Shown: positions 48,789-58,818, counted from the stretch's first letter. The stretch: DNA of 64,000 nucleotides from Amycolatopsis umgeniensis (GCF_014205155.1 NZ_JACHMX010000001.1:3224001-3288000), one strand, 5' to 3'. Made by a program: numbers and translations. Notes: a model not told the origin generated them from the sequence alone.

Positions 48789-48855
48789 GCCTCAGCCGAT
48801 CCTTTCCAAAAAGCTTGCACCACAACGAATTAGTCGATGTCCATTTCGGACACCC

Positions 48856-49821
48856 TCACGCGTGCACCCGGGGCGGCGCCGGTCGCGGCGCGTCGTCCCC
48901 GCCCACCAGCCTGGCTCCGGGAACCGGCCCGTGCGCGACACGCACCGTGCGACAGACACCCGCACCGGACAGCTCCGCGGCGACCTCGACGGCCGACTGG
49001 GCATCCGCGCACAGAAAAGCGCAGGTCGGCCCGGACCCGGAAACGGTGCCGGCGAGCGCACCCGCGTTGACCCCCGCCCGCAATGTCCGGCGCAGTCCGG
49101 GACGCAACGAAACCGCGGCGGCCTGCAGGTCATTGCCGAGTAGCAACGCCAGCTGGCGCGGGTCACCGGACGCCAGTGCCTCGACCACCGGGGTGTGCGA
49201 ACCGATCCGCGGCGGGCTGCCCTCTTCCCGCAGCCTGTCCAGTTCACCGAACACCCGCGGGGTCGAAAGACCACGCTGGTCGAACGCCAGGACCCAGTGA
49301 AACGTATGCCTCGACAAGACCGGGACCAGCTGCTCGCCCCGGCCGGTGCCCAACGCGGTCCCGCCGTAAAGCGCGAACGGAACATCACTGCCGAGCTTGG
49401 CGGCGATACCCGCCAGTTCGTCTCGAGAGATCTCGAGCTTCCACAGCGACGCGAGCCCCACCAGGGTCGCGGCCGCGTCAGCACTGCCTCCTGCCATCCC
49501 GCCCGCTACCGGGATGCCTTTGCGAAGCACGACCCGGACTTTCGATTCGCCGTCCGCCTTGCCGACGTGGGCCGCCAGGGCCTGCGCCGCCTTCCAGGCG
49601 AGGTTGTTGGCCCCTGTGGGTACGGAACCTTCACCCTCGCCATAGACCTCGACGCCGGGGTCCTCGGTGACCGCGACGGTCACCTCGTCGGTCAGTGAAA
49701 GCGCCTGGAACACGGTCACCAACTCGTGGTAGCCGTCCGGGCGTACGTCACCGACCGCCAGGTGCAGGTTGACCTTGGCGGGAACCCTGACGGTGACTGG
49801 GGGCGGTACGACGGCGAGCAC
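48856..49821 (-). CDS. ispE: 4-diphosphocytidyl-2-C-methyl-D-erythritol kinase
   Basis: GHMP kinase of the MEP isoprenoid pathway (321 aa). The N-terminus is [31 protein letters not shown]. The ATP loop is [17 protein letters not shown]. The C-terminal [12 protein letters not shown] motif is also present. The start is a GTG. It supplies isoprenoids for undecaprenyl and menaquinone. The rsmA-ispE neighbourhood is conserved in actinobacteria, here with a MetN-like gene inserted between. Confidence 0.96.
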   Translation of the reverse strand: MLAVVPPPVTVRVPAKVNLHLAVGDVRPDGYHELVTVFQALSLTDEVTVAVTEDPGVEVYGEGEGSVPTGANNLAWKAAQALAAHVGKADGESKVRVVLRKGIPVAGGMAGGSADAAATLVGLASLWKLEISRDELAGIAAKLGSDVPFALYGGTALGTGRGEQLVPVLSRHTFHWVLAFDQRGLSTPRVFGELDRLREEGSPPRIGSHTPVVEALASGDPRQLALLLGNDLQAAAVSLRPGLRRTLRAGVNAGALAGTVSGSGPTCAFLCADAQSAVEVAAELSGAGVCRTVRVAHGPVPGARLVGGDDAPRPAPPRVHA

Positions 49822-49891
49822 GCCTCAAGCCTACGTGCCCGCTCCACTTGTGCTGCCACCAGGAGAAAGAGAACAGGACGAGTCAGACGCA

Positions 49892-49931
49892 AACGGGCCG
49901 CCCTGGACGAATTCGTCCGGAGCGGCCCGTT
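49892..49931 (-). terminator. Hairpin between ispE and the MetN-like gene
   Basis: A 40-base hairpin. The outer 10-bp arms AACGGGCCGC/GCGGCCCGTT enclose an inner GGACGAATTCGTCC palindrome with one mismatch between. It lies ten bases after the stop of the MetN-like gene on the minus strand and probably separates it from ispE. Confidence 0.78.
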
Positions 49932-49941
49932 CGTGGAGGAA

Positions 49942-50964
49942 TCAAGCAGCGACGCCCTGCGGTCCACGGACCGGGTGGGTCACGTGGCCGCCACGTTCGG
50001 CGATCCAGGCGAGTGCGGCATCCGCGCGCTCACCGCGCACGCCGAGACGGAATCGGCCGACGGGCGTGTCGCCGATCCGGGTCAGGCCGCCTCCGATGGT
50101 GGCGAGCTCGACGTCGAAACGACCGGCCGCTTCAGGAAGTAGCGCACCGACCGACGCGAACCCGACGAGCACGACGTCCACCGCGCGATCGTACTTCGAG
50201 GCCTGTGCCCGTCCGGTCTCGATCGAGGGCAGCAGCGCCTGCGCGGTCCGGCTGTTCGGGTCCGAGACCAGGTCGAGCACGGTTCCGCGTTCGATGATCG
50301 CCCCGGCCTCCAGGAACGCGACGTCGTCGCAGACACGGCGGACCACGCCGGCGTCAGGAGTGGTGAGCAGCACGGTGACCCCGAGTTCGGCACGCGCACG
50401 GTCGAGCACGGTCAGGACCGCGCCGGACTCCTCGGGCTGCACACCCGCTGTCGGGTCGTCGGCCAGCAGCACGGACGGTCCAGCGGCCAGCGCCTTGGCG
50501 ATGGCGACCCGGCGCAGCTGCCCCTCGGACAGCTCACCCGGCCGCTGCCCGGCTCGAGGCGTGAGCCCGACCAGATCGAGCAGGTTGCCGACCCGGTTGC
50601 GACGCTGCGGCCCGTCGAGGCCGAGTTGTTCGAGAGGAGACGCGATATTGCCGGCGATGGTGCGCTCGGCGAGCAACTCCGGCTTGGTGCTCACGACACC
50701 GACCTGCCGGCGGATTTCCCGCAGACGGCGTCCGTCCAGGGTCCCGGTGTTGAGGCCGTCTAGGCGGACGACGCCCCGGTCAGGACGCTCCTGAAGCCCG
50801 ATGCAACGAGCGAGGGTCGACTTGCCGGAGCCGGCCGGACCGACGACTCCGAACAGGGAGCCGGCTTGGATGTCCACGCTGACATCGCGCAGGGCGACGA
50901 CGGGATTTCCGTTGAGGGGAAAGGACTTGGACAAGTTTTCGACAGTGATCACGAAGGGCTCCAT
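49942..50964 (-). CDS. MetN-like methionine ABC transporter ATPase with NIL domain, no permease nearby
   Basis: 340-residue ATPase. Walker A is GPAGSGKST, signature GELSEGQLRRVAIAKAL (Ser-Glu instead of Ser-Gly-Gly) and Walker B VLLADDPT (Asp-Asp instead of Asp-Glu). A C-terminal NIL-like regulatory domain follows (YDRAVDVVLVGFASVGALLPEAAGRFDVELATIGGGLTRIGDTPVG). The start MEPFVITVENLSKSF at 50964 is chosen. No metI or metQ is adjacent. The altered Walker B and signature could reduce ATPase activity. A SAM-type riboswitch lies in the leader, so it belongs to the methionine regulon. Confidence 0.85.
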   Translation of the reverse strand: MEPFVITVENLSKSFPLNGNPVVALRDVSVDIQAGSLFGVVGPAGSGKSTLARCIGLQERPDRGVVRLDGLNTGTLDGRRLREIRRQVGVVSTKPELLAERTIAGNIASPLEQLGLDGPQRRNRVGNLLDLVGLTPRAGQRPGELSEGQLRRVAIAKALAAGPSVLLADDPTAGVQPEESGAVLTVLDRARAELGVTVLLTTPDAGVVRRVCDDVAFLEAGAIIERGTVLDLVSDPNSRTAQALLPSIETGRAQASKYDRAVDVVLVGFASVGALLPEAAGRFDVELATIGGGLTRIGDTPVGRFRLGVRGERADAALAWIAERGGHVTHPVRGPQGVAA

Positions 50965-51162
50965 GCAAATGGGGCGCTGCTTCTTTCGAGCGCGCCAACC
51001 GTCACCGAGTGCCCGTCCAGAGCGGACGGGTTTCAGAGGTAAGGGAAAAGACTCAGGCAGTAACGGTTGAGCGTCGACACGCACTTACCGTGCGGCGACC
51101 TTCGTCGACTACACGTCGCCTGGTCAGCAGGAGCGGGTGGGTGACCCTGTTCATTAGGCACA

Positions 51163-51255
51163 GCCTCCATCGGTCCTGGCGGTAGCACCTGCCCTGTGGA
51201 GGGTGGTTGCTGCGACTTCGGCGAGCCAGGTCTCTCAGTCGCTCGGGATGGCTCA
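51163..51255 (-). ncRNA. SAM riboswitch (SAM-I/SAM-IV superfamily) upstream of the MetN-like gene
   Basis: Read on the minus strand, it has the S-box landmarks: ACTGAGAGACCTGGCTCG with a closing GCGAC/GTCGC stem (P2), AGCAACC, and AGGTGCTA-CC-GCCAGGA, closed by a terminal CCATC/GATGG stem (P1; 51247-51251 with 51167-51171). There is no obvious P4 stem, which fits the SAM-I/IV or SAM-IV variants of actinobacteria. About 200 bases of leader separate it from the ATG at 50964, with a possible GGCGAC/GTCGCC stem in between. Confidence 0.88.
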
Positions 51256-51562
51256 CTGAGTAAAACCGATCCCACTGGATGAAAGCAAGCACGTAGGCGC
51301 AGATCACACGTCTGGTCGCGTCCATCATACAGGAACTGCGGTCCATATTATGAGAAGACTGCAGCTGGTCTCTCGCCGAAACAGGGCCGCTGCCTGCTAA
51401 GACGGGGCGAGGCCGGTACAGATCGAGAAGAGGATTTATGCGTCCGTGCTGACCTTGACCAACTCGCTTCCGGGCGGCCCCGGTCACACCTGCGACAGGT
51501 GGAAAACCGTTCCCTGACGCGGCGCCATGCCACCCTGCGAGACGGTCATGGCCGCCCGATGA
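51256..51562 (-). promoter_or_regulatory. Upstream leader/promoter of the riboswitch-controlled gene
   Basis: No convincing gene; a 144-aa frame across 51053-51487 runs through the riboswitch and is rejected. On the minus strand a TATGAT-like -10 near 51325 is a possible promoter. The rest of the gap to the rsmA stop shows nothing I can name. Confidence 0.4.
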
Positions 51563-52402
51563 TCAGTCGGTCGCCGCGGCGATCCGGGCGAACTGATGAA
51601 CGTCCAACTGCTCTCCGCGAGTCTTGGGGTCGATTCCCGCCTTCTCAAGCAACTCCCCCGCGCGTTCGGCGGAGCCGGCCCAGGAGGCCAATGCCGCGCG
51701 CAAAGTCTTCCGCCGCTGCGAGAAGGCGGCATCGACCACCGCGAACAACCGCTCCCGGCTCACCGACGACACCACGTCGTCGCCCCGTTCGAAAGCGACC
51801 AGCGCGGAGTCCACATTCGGAACCGGCCAGAACACCGCGCGGGGCACGGCGGCGACCTTGCGCGCCTTGCCGTACCACGCGAGCTTGACGCTGGGCACGC
51901 CGTAGGTCCGGCTTCCCGGGCCGGCCGCCATCCGGTCCGCGACCTCGGTCTGGACCATTACGAGACCGCTGGTCAGCGACGGCAGTTCGGCGAGCAGGTG
52001 GAGCACGACGGGAACGGCGACGTTGTACGGGAGGTTCGCGACGAGCGCCGTCGGACGTTGCGGCAGGTCGTCCGCCGTGATCCGCAGAGCGTCCGCTCCG
52101 ACGACCGAAAGCCTTTCCGCCCCGCCTCGTTCGGCCACGGTTTCCGGCAAGCGGCCGGCCAGCACGGGGTCGATCTCGACCGCGACGACCTCGGCACCGG
52201 TCGCGAGCAGTCCGAGCGTCAGAGAGCCGAGCCCCGGCCCGACTTCCAGCACGACATCACCTTCGCCGACCCCGGAGATGTCGACGATCCGGCGCACCGT
52301 GTTGGGGTCGTGCACGAAGTTCTGGCCGAGCTTCTTGGTCGGCCGTACGTCCAGCTCGGCCGCCAGCGCCCTGATCTCCGCAGGCCCGAGCAGTTCAGTC
52401 AC
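51563..52402 (-). CDS. rsmA: 16S rRNA dimethyladenosine transferase
   Basis: KsgA/RsmA, dimethylating A1518/A1519 of 16S rRNA (279 aa). [18 protein letters not shown] is the family N-terminus. SAM motif I is [17 protein letters not shown], and the catalytic motif is NLPY in [14 protein letters not shown]. The C-terminal [14 protein letters not shown] is standard. It belongs with rpfB in the conserved tatD-rpfB-ksgA-ispE run, here interrupted on the other strand by the DUF222 gene. Confidence 0.97.
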   Translation of the reverse strand: MTELLGPAEIRALAAELDVRPTKKLGQNFVHDPNTVRRIVDISGVGEGDVVLEVGPGLGSLTLGLLATGAEVVAVEIDPVLAGRLPETVAERGGAERLSVVGADALRITADDLPQRPTALVANLPYNVAVPVVLHLLAELPSLTSGLVMVQTEVADRMAAGPGSRTYGVPSVKLAWYGKARKVAAVPRAVFWPVPNVDSALVAFERGDDVVSSVSRERLFAVVDAAFSQRRKTLRAALASWAGSAERAGELLEKAGIDPKTRGEQLDVHQFARIAAATD

Positions 52403-52592
52403 CCGACGATCGTAGCCAGCCCCGGCGGGCGGCTCCGAGCGCCCGACCCGCCCGCATCATCCTTACGGAGTTTCCGAACCGACACGCATCCCACTCAAGA
52501 GTGATCGGTGCAGTTTCACGCCCTCGGAGGGTGATCATCATCCACCCGATCGATACCGTGCATTCGTTCGACTCTGGCCCGACAATCGAGGG

Positions 52593-53579
52593 ATGACCAG
52601 CACAAACACTTCCAAGACCTTCCCGCTCAATCTGCCGGAAGGTGACCCCGAGCTGCTTCTCGACGAGTTGCAGACACGGCTACGCGAAGGGCGCCGCCTC
52701 TTCGCCGAAGTCGGCCAGATCCTGGCCGAAATCGAGTCACGCGGTGTCCGAGAGCTCTATGGGTACAACTCGCTCGCCGTCTTCTACGAACATGTGGCCC
52801 GGGTCCCCCGAGCCGAGGCGCAGAAGGTGACAGGGCGAGCTCTAGCCCTCAACTCGAGACGGACGCGCGACGGGACCTCGACTCCGCCCGTCGCGCCTTT
52901 GACCGGAGCCGCGGCCGCCACCGGCGCACTGGCCGAGGGTGGCATCGACAGGATCGTCAAGGTCATGCGGAGGCTGCCAGAGCACGTCACCGCGAGCGCC
53001 CGGTTCGATGCCGAGAAGGTCCTGGTCGATCTTGCGGGCGTCGCGAGACCACGCGACGTCACGATCGCCGGAACCGACCTGCTCGCCCATCTCGATCCGG
53101 AGGGAAACGGCTCCAAGGACCCCGCCCCGAAAACTCCTCGAAGCGAATTCTGGTTGCGGCAGAAACGCACCGGCCGGTGGGACATGCGCGGCGACCTCGA
53201 TCCCGAGACCGGCGCCCGCCTGAACGCACTTCTCGTGCCTCTGTCGCATCCGGCCCCGAACCCAGAACCCGACGACCGCACCCCGGCGGAGAGACGCGGT
53301 GACGCTTTCGCGGAGATAGTCGATCTCGCGGAAGGCGGCCCGGAGATTCCTTTGCCGCGGCGGAACTCTGAGCAGGTCGACGAGCGGCCGAAGCCCACGA
53401 AGCCTGTCGAGAAACCTGAAAGTTCTCGGGACGTGGCCCACATAAGGCCTCCCCGCTGGTGGGCACGGCTGTCGAGACCGAGAACCGGTGTGAAAACCCC
53501 ACTTGAGGTGGACGACCGGACGGTTGTTCAACTCCCCGACGAGCGCACCGCGCCGCCACCGGAGCCCAAAACGGCCTGA
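52593..53579 (+). CDS. DUF222 (13E12-type) protein without HNH nuclease domain
   Basis: 328-residue protein. LLLDELQTRLREGRRLFAEVGQILAEIESRGVRELYGYNSLAVFYEHVARVPRAEAQKVTGRALAL matches the start of DUF222, as does GDLDPETGARLNALLVPL. DUF222 proteins normally end in an HNH endonuclease. Here the C-terminal third is a Pro/Arg-rich, low-complexity tail with no HNH motif. Mycobacterial 13E12 elements of this family are repetitive. It faces opposite to the surrounding rsmA and rpfB genes, which suggests insertion. Function unknown. Confidence 0.82.
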   Translation: MTSTNTSKTFPLNLPEGDPELLLDELQTRLREGRRLFAEVGQILAEIESRGVRELYGYNSLAVFYEHVARVPRAEAQKVTGRALALNSRRTRDGTSTPPVAPLTGAAAATGALAEGGIDRIVKVMRRLPEHVTASARFDAEKVLVDLAGVARPRDVTIAGTDLLAHLDPEGNGSKDPAPKTPRSEFWLRQKRTGRWDMRGDLDPETGARLNALLVPLSHPAPNPEPDDRTPAERRGDAFAEIVDLAEGGPEIPLPRRNSEQVDERPKPTKPVEKPESSRDVAHIRPPRWWARLSRPRTGVKTPLEVDDRTVVQLPDERTAPPPEPKTA

Positions 53580-53641
53580 GGGCCACCATGCGGGGCGAAA
53601 CCCACACGATGACCCTCAGGGGAAAGAGAACGTTCTGGCTG

Positions 53642-55099
53642 TCAGGCCTTCTTACCGCAGTGCGGCCAGGCGCCGTAGCCACCGCGGTCGTCGCGGACCT
53701 TCTCGGCGACGGCGATCTGCTGGGCCTTGCTGGCCTGGTGCGGGTACGAGGCGTACTGCGAGCCACCGTAGGCGTCCCAGGTGCTCTTGTTGAACTGCAG
53801 GCCACCGTAGTAGCCGTTGCCGGTGTTGGCGGCCCAGTTGCCGGTCGACTCGCACTGCGCGATGCGATCCCAGGCGCCGGCGTCGCCGATGACCGGGTCA
53901 GCGGGCTTCTTCGTGCCGACCTTGACGATCTTGGGCTTGGCCTCGGTGATGACCTCTTCCGAGACCTTCTCGCGGCCGACCTCTTTGCCGTTGCGCTTGG
54001 TGACCTTGTAGGTCACGGTCTTCTGGCCCGGGGTCCCCGGGTCTTCGACCTTGGTCTTGCCCTTTTCGAGCTCCGGGTCGTCGACCTTCTGCTCAGGCGG
54101 AGCGATTTCCTCGTTCTGCTTGACCATGGTGACGCCGGTCCGGCTGATGTGGACCTCGGCACCGTCGGTCAGCTTGACGTCGAGACCGCCGACGGCCTCG
54201 TCCTCCGGACCAAGGGTCATTCGCATCTCACCAAGGAACTCCTTGGTGGTGACCGAGTTGGTCTGAACCTTGCGAGGTTCGTTCTCACCGTCATAGACCA
54301 TGACGTTCTTGAGGGTCTTGACCTCGACGGTGGCGCCCTCGAGCGGGAGTTCGCCGTTCTGGGGGAGCGAGGTCCAGGTACCGGACTTCGCGAGATCGGA
54401 ACGGCCGAGCTGGTTCAGGGCTTCGCTCAGGTTGGTCGCCCGGACCCAGGACTCCTGCTGCGGTGCGCCGTCGACGATCAGGTTCAGCTTGCGGCCGCGC
54501 TCCAGCTTGATGACGCCGCCGTCGCCGACCTCGGCCTGAGGCGAGGGCGAAAGCGAGTCGTGTGCGCCGACGGAAAGGCCGGCGTCTTCGAGGACCTCGC
54601 CGACCGTGTCGCCGAAGCTGTGAACGGTCTGCTGCTTGCCGTCGACGTCGAGCGTGACGCTCTTGTTCATCGCCATCGCGGCCGCGCCGCCACCACCGAG
54701 GGTGAGCAGCACCGCCATGACGGTTCCCTTGAGGAACCGCTTCTTCCAAACGCGGGTCGCGCTGGAGATGACCTCGTCCTTGGTCGCGGCCTTCATCGGC
54801 GCGCCCGCGGTGCGGTCCTCGGCCATCTCGTCCGGAATGACGATCGGCGGGAGCATGGTGGTCTCGGCGGAGATGAGGCGGATCAGCTCGTCGACGTCGA
54901 CGTCGATCTCGGCCATCAAGGTCTCGGCGTCGGGGCCGAGCGCTGCCAGGACGTCCTGGTGCGTGATGCGCGGATCGTCGGAGTAGTCCAGCTCGCCGTA
55001 CTGAGTGTCGCGGTCGAGCACGGCAACCGAACCGGCGGAAGCGAAGGTGTTCGTCTCTGCGCCGAGGCGCGAGCCATCCTGCCTACTGCTACCAGTCAC
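53642..55099 (-). CDS. rpfB: Resuscitation-promoting factor RpfB
   Basis: Membrane-anchored peptidoglycan hydrolase (485 aa) that helps exit from dormancy. A cytoplasmic acidic N-terminus precedes one helix near residues 142-162 ([21 protein letters not shown]). Three DUF348 repeats follow ([38 protein letters not shown]...; [17 protein letters not shown]), then a G5 domain ([19 protein letters not shown]). The Rpf lysozyme-like domain has the catalytic Glu in [27 protein letters not shown]. The start is GTG 55099. Domain order matches M. tuberculosis RpfB. Confidence 0.97.
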   Translation of the reverse strand: MTGSSRQDGSRLGAETNTFASAGSVAVLDRDTQYGELDYSDDPRITHQDVLAALGPDAETLMAEIDVDVDELIRLISAETTMLPPIVIPDEMAEDRTAGAPMKAATKDEVISSATRVWKKRFLKGTVMAVLLTLGGGGAAAMAMNKSVTLDVDGKQQTVHSFGDTVGEVLEDAGLSVGAHDSLSPSPQAEVGDGGVIKLERGRKLNLIVDGAPQQESWVRATNLSEALNQLGRSDLAKSGTWTSLPQNGELPLEGATVEVKTLKNVMVYDGENEPRKVQTNSVTTKEFLGEMRMTLGPEDEAVGGLDVKLTDGAEVHISRTGVTMVKQNEEIAPPEQKVDDPELEKGKTKVEDPGTPGQKTVTYKVTKRNGKEVGREKVSEEVITEAKPKIVKVGTKKPADPVIGDAGAWDRIAQCESTGNWAANTGNGYYGGLQFNKSTWDAYGGSQYASYPHQASKAQQIAVAEKVRDDRGGYGAWPHCGKKA

Positions 55100-55434
55100 T
55101 GGGTCGTTCCCTTTCCCAAGACGTCGAGGAGCTCGACAACCGCTCCACAACGTCCTTCGTCTCGATGCGCACTTCGGCACACCTCTAGAAGTCCGACACC
55201 CGCAGTCAGCGCCATCGTCACGGTTCCAGGCCGTACCGCTCCCGGTTCCGCTTCCCCGACGTGCACTGACGTGACTGTGGGCGTAACAGCCGGAAACCGC
55301 ATGAGCGGGTACCGACCGGCACGATCACGGGACAGTAACGAACCTCGACGGGTTGCGCAAACACCCCCCGGAGTGTCGTGACGTTGGTCACTCATCAGAG
55401 TGGACCATTGCTGATCACTAATGTCGCAATCCGT
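55100..55434 (-). promoter_or_regulatory. 335-base rpfB leader/promoter region
   Basis: Between rpfB and the tatD stop. It contains a G.U-tolerant hairpin ACACTCC/GGGGTGT at 55361-55376 that may end the tatD transcript. Otherwise I see no ORF and no recognisable riboswitch; the GGGGTGAA core of the c-di-AMP riboswitch, which precedes some rpf genes, is absent. Confidence 0.45.
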
Positions 55435-56271
55435 TCAACTGGGGGTGACTGTCGGCAAACGGAAGACCCGCTCAGCGGTCACTCGGACCGATTCGGCCAC
55501 CTCGTGCACCGCCTCGCCCCTGAACGAGGCGAGGTGGCGAACGGTGTAGGCGGCGCAGTAGGGCTCGTTCGGTCGCCCACGGAACGGATGCGGGGTCAAG
55601 AACGGCGCGTCCGTTTCGACGAGGTACTGGCCCGCAGGAACGATGCGCGCCGCCTCATGCAGCCCGCGCGCGTTCCGGAAGCTGACCGTTCCCGCGAAGG
55701 AAAGGACATAACCCGCGTCGATGCACCGTCGCGCGATGTGCTCGTCCCCGGAGAAACAGTGGAAGACGACCTGCTCGGGCGCCCCCTCCTCCTCGAGGAT
55801 CCTGAGGACGTCGTCGTGCGCGTCTCGATCATGGATCATCAGCGGCTTGTTGATCCGCTTGGCGAGATCGATGTGCCACCGGAAGGCGTCCTGCTGGGCA
55901 TCGTGGGGCGAGTAGTCCCAGTAGTAGTCGAGGCCGGTCTCCCCGACCGCGACCACTCTGGACTCCTTGGCGAGACTCTCCACTTCGGATTTCTCGGCCT
56001 CGCCGAAATCCTTGGTACGCGTGGGATGGATCGCGACGGCGGCCCAAACCCGTGAGTCCCAAGTGGACGCTTGCGCGGCCCAGCGAGCGGCGGCGAGATC
56101 GTCCGCGACGGTGATCACCCGCGAGACACCGGCGCGTTCGGCGCGATCGATCATGGCTGTCACATCAGCCGCGGTGACCGCGCCGCACGCGTCGAGGTGG
56201 GTATGCGCGTCCACCACCGAAACCGGCAACCTGTCCGGAATCGGCGGCAGTTCCTTCTTCTCCGCACCCAT
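55435..56271 (-). CDS. tatD: TatD-family metal-dependent hydrolase/DNase
   Basis: TIM-barrel amidohydrolase (278 aa). The metal ligands appear in VDAHTHLD (HxH), in AVGETGLDYYWD and in IHDRDAHDDVLRILEEEGAPEQVVFHCFSGD, with LVETDAPFLTPHPFRGRPNEP at the end. TatD proteins are 3'-5' DNases or editing enzymes. It lies nine bases after metG on the minus strand, so it is likely co-transcribed, as in many actinobacteria. Confidence 0.96.
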   Translation of the reverse strand: MGAEKKELPPIPDRLPVSVVDAHTHLDACGAVTAADVTAMIDRAERAGVSRVITVADDLAAARWAAQASTWDSRVWAAVAIHPTRTKDFGEAEKSEVESLAKESRVVAVGETGLDYYWDYSPHDAQQDAFRWHIDLAKRINKPLMIHDRDAHDDVLRILEEEGAPEQVVFHCFSGDEHIARRCIDAGYVLSFAGTVSFRNARGLHEAARIVPAGQYLVETDAPFLTPHPFRGRPNEPYCAAYTVRHLASFRGEAVHEVAESVRVTAERVFRLPTVTPS

Positions 56272-56280
56272 GTCAGCTGA

Positions 56281-58074
56281 TCATTTCGAGATCGGCGCCC
56301 ATTCGGGACCTGTCTCGCCCAGTTCCGGGTCCAGCTTGGCGAACAGCGGTGTCGGCTTCTCCAGCGGCTTGCCGACCTCGATCGGCACGGACTTCCAGCG
56401 TGCCTGTTCGGTCTTGTAGTCCCCGGTGATGATGGGGTTGATGCGGCCGGGGATGTCGAGATCTTCGACTTCCTGGAGTTCCGGCTGGGCCGCCCAGACA
56501 CCGGAGCCGCCGAGCGCCTCGTGCACCTTCTGAGCCGAGTGGGGCAGGAAGGGGGTCAGCAGCGTGTTGGCGTCCGAGACGACCTGCAAGGCGGTGTGCA
56601 GGACGCTGTCGCGGCGAGCGGGGTCGTCCTTGAGTTTCCAGGGCTCCTGGTCCGACAGGTAGCGGTTCGCGGCGGTGACGACGCGCATGGCCTCGCTGGC
56701 CGCCGCCTTGAACCGGGACCGCTGGAGGTGGGCGCCGGCGGTGTCGAACGCCTTTCGGGAGAGCTCCTTGAGCTCCTCGTCGGCGGCCGTGGGGGCGTCC
56801 GGACGCGGAATGGCGCCGACGTTCTTGTGGGCCATGGAGATGGACCGGTTGACGAGGTTGCCCCACTCGTTGGCCAGCTCGAAGTTGGTCCGGCGGACGA
56901 ATTCGTCCCAGGTGAAGTCGGTGTCCTGGGTCTCGGGGCCCGCGACCGAGATGAAGTACCGGAGGGTGTCCGGGCCGAATTCACGCAGGAAGTCGTGCAC
57001 GTAGATGACCGTGCCGCGCGAGGTCGAGAACTTCGAGCCGCTCATCGTGAGGAACTCGCTGGAAACGATCTCGTCGGGCAGGTGCAGCTTGCCGTACTTG
57101 CCGGGCACGCCGCCTCGGTCACCCTCACCGTTGTGGCCGAACAGCAGCGCCGGCCAGATCTGGGCGTGGAAGGTGATGTTGTCCTTGCCCATGAAGTAAT
57201 AGGAGCGGGCTTCCGGGTTGCTCCACCACTCCTGCCAGGCGTCCGGGTTCCCGGATCGGCGCGCCCACTCGACGCTCGCGGAGAAGTAGCCGATGACCGC
57301 GTCGAACCAGACGTAGAAGCGCTTCATCGGCTGGTCGCGCCAGCCGTCGAGCGGGATCTTCACACCCCAGTCGAGATCGCGGGTGATCGGCCGCGGACGC
57401 ATGTCGTCGATCAGGTTCTTGGTGAAGTTGAGGACGTTCGGGCGCCAGTCGTTCTTGCTGGACAGCCATTTGCCCAGGGTCTCGACGAAGGCGGACAGGT
57501 CGAGGAAGTAGTGCTCGGTCTCGACGAACTTCGGTGTTTCACCGTTGATCCGGGACTTCGGGTTGATCAGCTCCGCGGCGTCGAGCTGATTGCCGCAGTT
57601 GTCGCACTGGTCGCCGCGCGCACCGTCGTAGCCACAGATCGGGCAGGTGCCCTCGATGTAGCGGTCGGGCAGGGTGCGACCGGTCGAAGGGCTGATCGCG
57701 CCTCGCGTGGTCTTGGGAACGACGTAGCCGTTGCGGTGCAGCGCGAGAAAGATCTGCTGCGTGACGTCGGCGTGGTTGCCCGTGGTGGTGCGGGTGAACA
57801 GGTCGTAGGTGAGACCGAGTCCCTGCAGGTCCTGGCCGATCTGACGGGTGTACTTGTCCGCCGTCTGTTGGGAGGTCAGGCCTTCGTTGTCCGCCTGGAC
57901 GGTGATCGGGGTGCCGTGTTCGTCGGTGCCGGACACCATGAGCACCCGGTTGCCGGCCATTCGCTGGTAGCGGGAGAAGACGTCGGACGGGACGCCGAAT
58001 CCGGACACGTGGCCGATGTGGCGGGGGCCGTTGGCGTAGGGCCAGGCCACCGCAGTCAACACTGGGGTGCTCAT
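56281..58074 (-). CDS. metG: Methionyl-tRNA synthetase
   Basis: Class I aminoacyl-tRNA synthetase (597 aa). The HIGH motif is in [15 protein letters not shown]. The zinc-binding insert has [18 protein letters not shown]. The KMSKS equivalent is KFSTS in [14 protein letters not shown]. The anticodon domain extends to the C-terminus; there is no C-terminal dimerisation domain, the usual short actinobacterial form. It is divergent from the PadR regulator. Confidence 0.97.
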   Translation of the reverse strand: MSTPVLTAVAWPYANGPRHIGHVSGFGVPSDVFSRYQRMAGNRVLMVSGTDEHGTPITVQADNEGLTSQQTADKYTRQIGQDLQGLGLTYDLFTRTTTGNHADVTQQIFLALHRNGYVVPKTTRGAISPSTGRTLPDRYIEGTCPICGYDGARGDQCDNCGNQLDAAELINPKSRINGETPKFVETEHYFLDLSAFVETLGKWLSSKNDWRPNVLNFTKNLIDDMRPRPITRDLDWGVKIPLDGWRDQPMKRFYVWFDAVIGYFSASVEWARRSGNPDAWQEWWSNPEARSYYFMGKDNITFHAQIWPALLFGHNGEGDRGGVPGKYGKLHLPDEIVSSEFLTMSGSKFSTSRGTVIYVHDFLREFGPDTLRYFISVAGPETQDTDFTWDEFVRRTNFELANEWGNLVNRSISMAHKNVGAIPRPDAPTAADEELKELSRKAFDTAGAHLQRSRFKAAASEAMRVVTAANRYLSDQEPWKLKDDPARRDSVLHTALQVVSDANTLLTPFLPHSAQKVHEALGGSGVWAAQPELQEVEDLDIPGRINPIITGDYKTEQARWKSVPIEVGKPLEKPTPLFAKLDPELGETGPEWAPISK

Positions 58075-58136
58075 GCTTGTTTAGCCTACGGACGTCGTCT
58101 AAGGCATTGTTGTCCGGGAGAGGATCGGAGGCCTCG

Positions 58137-58730
58137 GTGTCCGCCACGCGTCTGCTGGTGCTGGGTGTCGTGCGCATGTACGGGAGGGCACACGGCTACC
58201 AGGTCCGGCGCGAGCTCCTCTCGTGGGCGGCCGACAAGTGGGGCAACGTCCAGCCGGGGTCGATCTATCACGCGTTGAAGAAGATGACCGCCGAAGGGCT
58301 CCTGGAACAGGTCGCCGACATCGAAGCGGGCGGCGGACCCGACCGCGTCGCGTACGAGCTGACCGAAGACGGGGAGACCGAGTTCCTCGTACAGCTCGGC
58401 AGGGCGTTGTCGAGCGACGACGCGACCGGGTACACGCTGTCCGCGGCGGTCACGTTCATGCCGACTCTGCCGCGTGCACAAGTGCTGGCTCTGCTGAAAC
58501 AGCAGCTGGCGAACATGGAAGCGCACGCGCAGTCGACCCACTACGCCCGTGAACACGCCGTCGACCTGGGGAAACCGCCGCACGTCAGCGAGCTGTACCG
58601 CCTGTGGAGCGTGCACGCGGACGCGAACGTGACCTGGATGCGGGACCTGATCGGCCGTCTTGAAGCGGGCGAGTACGTGATGGCGGGCGAAGGCGACCAA
58701 GAAGCCGTGTTCGGCGCGCCGCCCAAGTAA
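58137..58730 (+). CDS. PadR-family regulator of the DrrAB-like exporter
   Basis: 197-residue regulator. The winged helix is LLVLGVVRMYGRAHGYQVRRELLSWAADKWGNVQPGSIYHALKKMTAEGLLEQV, and a C-terminal helical Vir-like dimerisation domain follows. The start is GTG 58137 with GGAGG six bases upstream. Its TAA stop lies inside a TCAAATTTGA operator, and a second operator precedes the ABC ATPase. It probably represses the downstream exporter and perhaps itself. Confidence 0.93.
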   Translation: MSATRLLVLGVVRMYGRAHGYQVRRELLSWAADKWGNVQPGSIYHALKKMTAEGLLEQVADIEAGGGPDRVAYELTEDGETEFLVQLGRALSSDDATGYTLSAAVTFMPTLPRAQVLALLKQQLANMEAHAQSTHYAREHAVDLGKPPHVSELYRLWSVHADANVTWMRDLIGRLEAGEYVMAGEGDQEAVFGAPPK

Positions 58731-58796
58731 TCAAATTTGACTATGAAACGACTACTAGGGCACAGTGCGTCCATCCAGCTAGTCAAATTTGACTAG
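58728..58796 (+). promoter_or_regulatory. Two PadR-type operators flanking the exporter promoter
   Basis: CTAGTCAAATTTGACTAG (58779-58796) is a perfect 18-bp palindrome. TAATCAAATTTGACTA (58728-58743) differs by one base from a palindrome. The centres are 52 bases apart, about five helical turns, which would allow loop formation. TTGACT in each could serve as a -35, so repressor binding would block the polymerase. Confidence 0.82.
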
Positions 58797-58818
58797 CCGG
58801 AGACCGGAAGGGGTAGAC

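Noticed and set aside
45273..49821. Acyl-AMP ligase region as part of a natural-product cluster
   Set aside because: No PKS/NRPS carrier, tailoring or resistance genes lie next to it. The neighbours are conserved housekeeping genes.
51053..51487. 144-codon frame upstream of the MetN-like gene
   Set aside because: It runs straight through the SAM riboswitch and has no family pattern.
55100..55434. ydaO-type riboswitch or MtrA boxes before rpfB
   Set aside because: No GGGGTGAA core was found. Scattered GTNAC words are too few and uneven to call MtrA sites.
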